Shown here in pieces: positions 60,522 through 64,000 of a stretch of DNA of 64,000 nt. The stretch is from positions 1 through 64,000 of the forward strand of contig JAIEMN010000022.1 of NCBI GenBank assembly GCA_019752115.1, given 5' to 3'. The notes beneath the pieces were generated by a model that did not search any database, was not told the DNA's origin, and worked only from the letters and a program-made list of their open reading frames with translations. The position numbers and the translations under genes were made by a program. The stretch is from Gemmatimonadaceae bacterium (GTDB taxonomy: Bacteria > Gemmatimonadota > Gemmatimonadetes > Gemmatimonadales > Gemmatimonadaceae). Each line of letters starts with the position of its first letter. Position 1 is the first letter of the stretch.

Positions 60522-61955
60522 TCAGATGCCGCCGTAGCAGAGGTACTTGAGCTCGGTATAGGCCTCGAGGCCGTACTTGGACCCCTCGCGCCCCATCCCC
60601 GACTCCTTGACGCCCCCGAAGGGCGCCAGCTCAGTGGAGATCAACCCTTCGTTGATCCCGACCATGCCGTATTCCAGCGCCTCGGCGACCCGCCAGCAGC
60701 GACCGACATCCCGGCTGTAGAAATATGCGGCAAGCCCGTACGTCGTGGCATTGGCGAGCGCGATCGCCTCGGCTTCGGTCGTAAACCGAAACACGGGGGC
60801 CACCGGGCCAAAGATCTCCTCCTGCGCCACCCGCATCGACGCCGTCGCATTGGCGAGCACGGTGGGCGCATAGTAGCGCCCCGTCAGGCGGCGCCCGCCG
60901 GTCGCGACCGTGGCCCCCTGGCCGAGGGCATCGGCCACGAACGCTTCCACCTTGGCCACCGCCCGGTCCGAAATGAGCGGTCCCACCTGCACCGCCGGAT
61001 CCAGCACATCGCCGGTACGCAGCCCCTCCACCGCGCGCGTAAAGCGCTCGACGAAGGCGTCGTACACACCGTCCTGCACGTAGAGGCGATTCACGCACAC
61101 GCACGTCTGCCCGTTGTGCCGGTACTTCGCCAGCAGCGCCCCCTGCACCGCCGCGTCGAGGTCCGCATCGTCGAACACCAGAAACGGTGCGTTGCCACCC
61201 AGTTCAAGCGACAGCTTGGTGAGCGTCGGCGCGCACTGCGCCATCAGCAGCTTCCCCACCGCCGTGGAGCCCGTGAACGACAGCTTCCGCACCAGCGGGC
61301 TCGCGCAGAGCGCCTGCCCCACCTCACTCGCGCGCGTGGTCGTCACCGTGCTGTACACTCCCGGCGGGAACCCGGCCTCTTCGGCCAGCTGCGCCAGGGC
61401 GAGCGCGGTGAGCGGCGTTTCGGCGGGCGGCTTGATGACGACCGGGCAACCGGCCGCCAGCGCCGGCGCCACTTTGCGGGTGATCATGGCCAGCGGGAAG
61501 TTCCACGGCGTGATCGCCGCCGACACTCCCACGGATTGCCGCAACACCACCAAGCGGCGATCGCGCGTGTGCGCCGGAATCACGTCGCCGTACATGCGCT
61601 TCGCCTCTTCGGCGAACCACTCCACGAAGTTGGCGCCGTAGGTCACTTCGCCGAGGCTCTCGCTGATCACCTTGCCCGACTCGCGCGACATGAGCTGCGC
61701 GAGCGCGTCGCGATGCGTCATGATGAGCGTGAACCAGCGGCGGAGTACCGCGGCCCGCTCGTTGGCGGTCTGATCGCGCCACGCCGGCCACGCCGCGTGG
61801 GCGGCCGCAATCGCGCGTTCGGTATCGGCGACCCCGCAGTCGGGAACATGCGCCAGCAGTTCACCCGTGGCCGGGCTGTGCACGGCAAAGGTGGCCCCAT
61901 CACTCGCGGCAACCCAGGCGCCGGCGATGTACGTCGTATCCGTCGGAAATGCCAT
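60522..61955 (-). CDS. NAD(P)-dependent aldehyde dehydrogenase (succinate-semialdehyde dehydrogenase-like)
   Basis: 477 residues, ATG at 61955. Motifs: ITPWNFPLAMITRKVAPALA, FTGSTAVGKLL, catalytic Glu in LELGGNAPFLVF, catalytic C285 in HNGQTCVCVNR, and the C-terminal PFGGVKESGMGREGSKYGLE. The ending YTELKYLCYGGI is typical of the GabD (succinate-semialdehyde dehydrogenase) branch. It oxidises an aldehyde to the acid. It lies between the zinc alcohol dehydrogenase and P450 genes on the same strand, so its true substrate may be the alcohol dehydrogenase product rather than succinate semialdehyde. Confidence 0.93.
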   Translation of the reverse strand: MAFPTDTTYIAGAWVAASDGATFAVHSPATGELLAHVPDCGVADTERAIAAAHAAWPAWRDQTANERAAVLRRWFTLIMTHRDALAQLMSRESGKVISESLGEVTYGANFVEWFAEEAKRMYGDVIPAHTRDRRLVVLRQSVGVSAAITPWNFPLAMITRKVAPALAAGCPVVIKPPAETPLTALALAQLAEEAGFPPGVYSTVTTTRASEVGQALCASPLVRKLSFTGSTAVGKLLMAQCAPTLTKLSLELGGNAPFLVFDDADLDAAVQGALLAKYRHNGQTCVCVNRLYVQDGVYDAFVERFTRAVEGLRTGDVLDPAVQVGPLISDRAVAKVEAFVADALGQGATVATGGRRLTGRYYAPTVLANATASMRVAQEEIFGPVAPVFRFTTEAEAIALANATTYGLAAYFYSRDVGRCWRVAEALEYGMVGINEGLISTELAPFGGVKESGMGREGSKYGLEAYTELKYLCYGGI

Positions 61956-61987
61956 CCGGAATCTCTCGTCAGTAAGCGCGGCAGCGA

Positions 61988-63109
61988 TCAGGGCAACACG
62001 ACCTGGCGAATGGCCTCGCCCCGCGCCATGCGGTCAAAGCCCACGTTGATCTCGTGCAGTGGCATCGTATGCGTGAGCAGCCGATCGACCGGGAGCCGGC
62101 CGGTCTGGTAGAGCGCGATGTACGCCGGAATGTCCCGCATGGGCACACACCCGCCCAGATACGATCCGTGCAACGACCGCTCCTCGGCGACCAGCTGTAC
62201 CGGCGCGAGATCCATCCGCTTGGACGCATGTGGCAGGCCGACGGTGATCGTGCGCCCGCCACGACGCGTTGCGGCGTAGGTGAATGCCAACGCCTCCACC
62301 ACGCCGGCACACTCCAGCGCGACATCGGCGCCGCCATGGGTGAGATCGCGCACCTGCTCGGCCGCCTGCGGCACACTCGAGTTCACCGTGAGATGCGCGC
62401 CGAGCGCCCTGGCCTGCTCGAGCTTCTCGTCGTGCACATCGGCCACGATGACCTGACTGGCACCGGCGGCCAGCGCCCCCAACAACGCCGAAAACCCGAT
62501 GCCGCCCAGCCCGGTGATCAGCACGCGTTCACCGAGGCGGACCTGCGCCGTGTTCGCGATGGCGCCCACGCCGGTGAGCACGGCGCATCCGAACAGGGCC
62601 GCCACGGAAAACGGCAGCGTGCGATCGATGCGGACCACACTGCGCCGCGACGCCACCACATACTGCGCAAAGCCCGACACACCCAGATGATGATGCAGCG
62701 GTTCGTCGCGCATATCGGAGAGCCGGGTCGCACCATCGAGCAGCACGCCGGCCGCGTTGGCCGCCGCCCCCGGCTCACACAACGCCGGCCGCCCGGTCAT
62801 GCACGGGAGGCAGTGCCCGCATTGCGGGACAAAGGCGAACACGACGTGATCACCGACACGGATATCGGTGACCTCGCGCCCCACTTCGACGACCTCGCCG
62901 GCGGCCTCATGCCCGAGCACCATCGGCAGCGGTCGCGGCCGATTCCCCTCGATCACACTCAGGTCGGAGTGACACAGCCCCGCGGCCGCGACGCGAACCC
63001 GCACGTCGTGGGGGCCGGGCGCGGCGAGCATCACCTCCTCGACGTGCAACGGCTGAGAATCGGCGTAGGGGCGGGGGAGCCCCATCGTGCGCAAAATGGC
63101 GGCCTTCAT
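61988..63109 (-). CDS. Zinc-dependent alcohol dehydrogenase (MDR family)
   Basis: 373 residues from ATG at 63109 (MKAAILRTMG, a typical family start); ATG at 63127 would add six residues. Catalytic zinc ligands in GLCHSDLSVIEG and GHEAAGEVVEVG, structural zinc in CGHCLPCMTGRPALC, Rossmann motif GLGGIGFSALLGALAAG. The sequence matches class III-like and aryl/alcohol dehydrogenases. First gene of the presumed alcohol dehydrogenase-aldehyde dehydrogenase-P450 operon. Substrate unknown. Confidence 0.94.
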   Translation of the reverse strand: MKAAILRTMGLPRPYADSQPLHVEEVMLAAPGPHDVRVRVAAAGLCHSDLSVIEGNRPRPLPMVLGHEAAGEVVEVGREVTDIRVGDHVVFAFVPQCGHCLPCMTGRPALCEPGAAANAAGVLLDGATRLSDMRDEPLHHHLGVSGFAQYVVASRRSVVRIDRTLPFSVAALFGCAVLTGVGAIANTAQVRLGERVLITGLGGIGFSALLGALAAGASQVIVADVHDEKLEQARALGAHLTVNSSVPQAAEQVRDLTHGGADVALECAGVVEALAFTYAATRRGGRTITVGLPHASKRMDLAPVQLVAEERSLHGSYLGGCVPMRDIPAYIALYQTGRLPVDRLLTHTMPLHEINVGFDRMARGEAIRQVVLP

Positions 63110-63261
63110 GCCCTGCAATCTGGCCATTGGTGCGCGACGGCGCCTCCCGGCCTGGGCGCGGCCCGATTCCTGCCCGCCCGCAGGGCAGGACGGGGCCGAC
63201 CAACCCCGCCTCCGCACCGGAGGGACCGCGGAATCTCAAGGCTATCGCACCGGAGGATCGG

Positions 63262-63498
63262 ATGTCCAACAACGACGAACGCGCGCGCGGCGCCAAGCAG
63301 CGTCTCGATGGGATGGTGGATCAGGTGAAGGGCCGTGCACGGCAGGCGCTGGGAGGGCTGTCGGGGGAGACCGATGAACAGCTGCGCGGCAAGGGTGAGG
63401 AACTGCGCGGCAAAATGAAGAGCGGCATCGGCAAGCTGCGTCAGGACCTCGCCGATGATGACGAGGAGACGACTGACACCACGAAGGGCACGCGGTAA
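63262..63498 (+). CDS. CsbD-family stress protein
   Basis: 78 residues. ATG at 63262 with GGAGG eight bases upstream. Composition and motifs of the CsbD family: GAKQRLDGMVDQVKGRARQA, GKGEELRGK, helical, highly charged, without hydrophobic core. CsbD-like proteins are general-stress proteins of unknown exact role. The gene is divergent from the alcohol dehydrogenase gene and ends before a hairpin. Confidence 0.85.
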   Translation: MSNNDERARGAKQRLDGMVDQVKGRARQALGGLSGETDEQLRGKGEELRGKMKSGIGKLRQDLADDDEETTDTTKGTR

Positions 63499-63508
63499 CA
63501 CCACGCGA

Positions 63509-63541
63509 TGGGAGGTCGCCCCGCTCGGGGGTGACCTCCCA
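63509..63541 (+). terminator. Hairpin after the CsbD-like gene
   Basis: Inverted repeat TGGGAGGTC...GACCTCCCA with extra pairing of the inner GC-rich arms and a small loop near CGCTC, 11 bases after the stop. Followed by ATATTT, a weak T tract. Likely an intrinsic terminator. The next gene starts only 11 bases further. Confidence 0.6.
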
Positions 63542-63551
63542 TATTTGCGGG

Positions 63552-64000
63552 GTGACCGCTTCTCTGCTGCTTCCGCTCGATCCCCTCGGCCGCCGCCGGC
63601 TCAAGCTCGCCTTTGTCGGGACGCACGGCGTGGGCAAGACGACGCTCTGCTTCGACCTGGCCGCCCAGCTCAAGCGCCTTGATCTTGGCGTGGACATTGT
63701 GAAGGAGGTGGCGCGGCGCTGCCCGCTGCCCATCAACGAGGACACCACCCTCGATGCGCAGGCGTGGATTCTCCACACGCAGATCGCCGAGGAGATCGAG
63801 GCGAGCGCACTCTACGAGGTGGTCGTCTGCGATCGGTCCGTGCTCGACAACTACGCCTATCTCGTGGCCAAGGTCGGCCGGCGCCCGGAGCTCGAGCCAC
63901 TCGTGCGCGAGTGGGTCCGTGGGTATCAGGCGCTCTTCAAGGTCCCGGTCCTCGGCGCGCCCACATTCGACGGCAAGCGCGCGGTGAGCCCGACCTTTCA
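63552..64000 (+). CDS. P-loop ATPase/kinase (NadR-like, AAA_28), partial at window end
   Basis: The frame is open from GTG at 63552 to the window end (149 codons, incomplete). P-loop GTHGVGKTTL at residues 23-32, then a DIVKEVARRCPLP segment and DTTLDAQAWILHTQIAEEIEA, and a second acidic motif VVVCDRSVLDNYAYL, as seen in NadR-type kinases and AAA_28 ATPases. Such proteins often phosphorylate nucleoside-type substrates. The C-terminus is outside the window, so the family assignment is provisional. Confidence 0.75.
   Translation, partial: MTASLLLPLDPLGRRRLKLAFVGTHGVGKTTLCFDLAAQLKRLDLGVDIVKEVARRCPLPINEDTTLDAQAWILHTQIAEEIEASALYEVVVCDRSVLDNYAYLVAKVGRRPELEPLVREWVRGYQALFKVPVLGAPTFDGKRAVSPTF

Noticed and set aside
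57517-63328. Very long plus-strand frames opposite ggt, P450, ALDH and ADH
   Set aside because: Antisense to well-supported enzymes, Arg/His-rich, no ribosome binding sites or motifs.

Overview
The window looks like a chromosome segment from a GC-rich, Gram-negative-type bacterium, most probably a member of Gemmatimonadota. This assignment is an inference. It rests on the DUF1501 plus DUF1549/DUF1553 cytochrome-type pair, a TonB-dependent receptor with a carboxypeptidase-regulatory-like N-terminus, lipoproteins with FG-GAP and LVIVD repeats, a complete kdp potassium operon and strongly GC-biased third codon positions. No rRNA or tRNA gene was recognised.

Positions 1 to about 27,520 are accessory DNA. 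They open with five roughly 107-bp tandem repeat units, three of which carry the same perfect 18-bp palindrome. Next come a 98-residue small gene and three tandem, start/stop-overlapping paralogues of unknown function (666-4030), then a lone UPF1/IGHMBP2-like SF1 helicase (4535-6445). A large atypical tyrosine recombinase follows, with a small zinc-ribbon partner (7383-10268). A minus-strand defence block runs from 26314 down to 10842. In transcription order it encodes a C5 DNA methyltransferase (with a divergent vsr-type nick endonuclease), a putative type II restriction endonuclease, a NERD-domain SF1 ATPase, DrmA and DrmB of the DISARM family, a UvrD-like ATPase, and two large proteins (569 and 1089 residues) that I do not recognise. 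No DrmC (phospholipase D) is visible, so this reads as an unusual DISARM-like locus and is the main candidate for a new system. Base composition of this part is visibly less GC-rich than that of the downstream genes, except in the three-paralogue locus.

The right edge of the accessory DNA cuts into queG. Only the C-terminal part of epoxyqueuosine reductase is present (27521-27934), and a diverged copy of the junction sequence lies 424 bp upstream. This suggests that queG is the integration target and that the island extends beyond the left edge of the window.

From 27,945 onward the DNA looks like host chromosome. It holds an SDR oxidoreductase, a serine beta-lactamase-like hydrolase, the DUF1501 and DUF1553 pair, an FG-GAP lipoprotein, a small membrane protein and a VIT1-type Fe/Mn transporter. 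A potassium-homeostasis cluster spans 38107-50364: a KimA-like K+ importer, divergent kdpE and a split kdpD (kinase half), a mini-protein, kdpF, kdpA, kdpB, kdpC, a beta-barrel protein, the KdpD sensor half, and a degenerate kinase-like protein. Matching direct-repeat boxes with 11-bp spacing occur upstream of kdpF and between kimA and kdpE, suggesting one KdpE regulon. The last part holds an LVIVD-repeat lipoprotein, a TonB-dependent receptor whose start codon sits inside a strong hairpin, a nitrilase, an ECF sigma / anti-sigma-like / Spy-like trio, gamma-glutamyltransferase, a P450-aldehyde dehydrogenase-alcohol dehydrogenase operon, a CsbD-like stress protein and the start of a P-loop ATPase cut by the window end.
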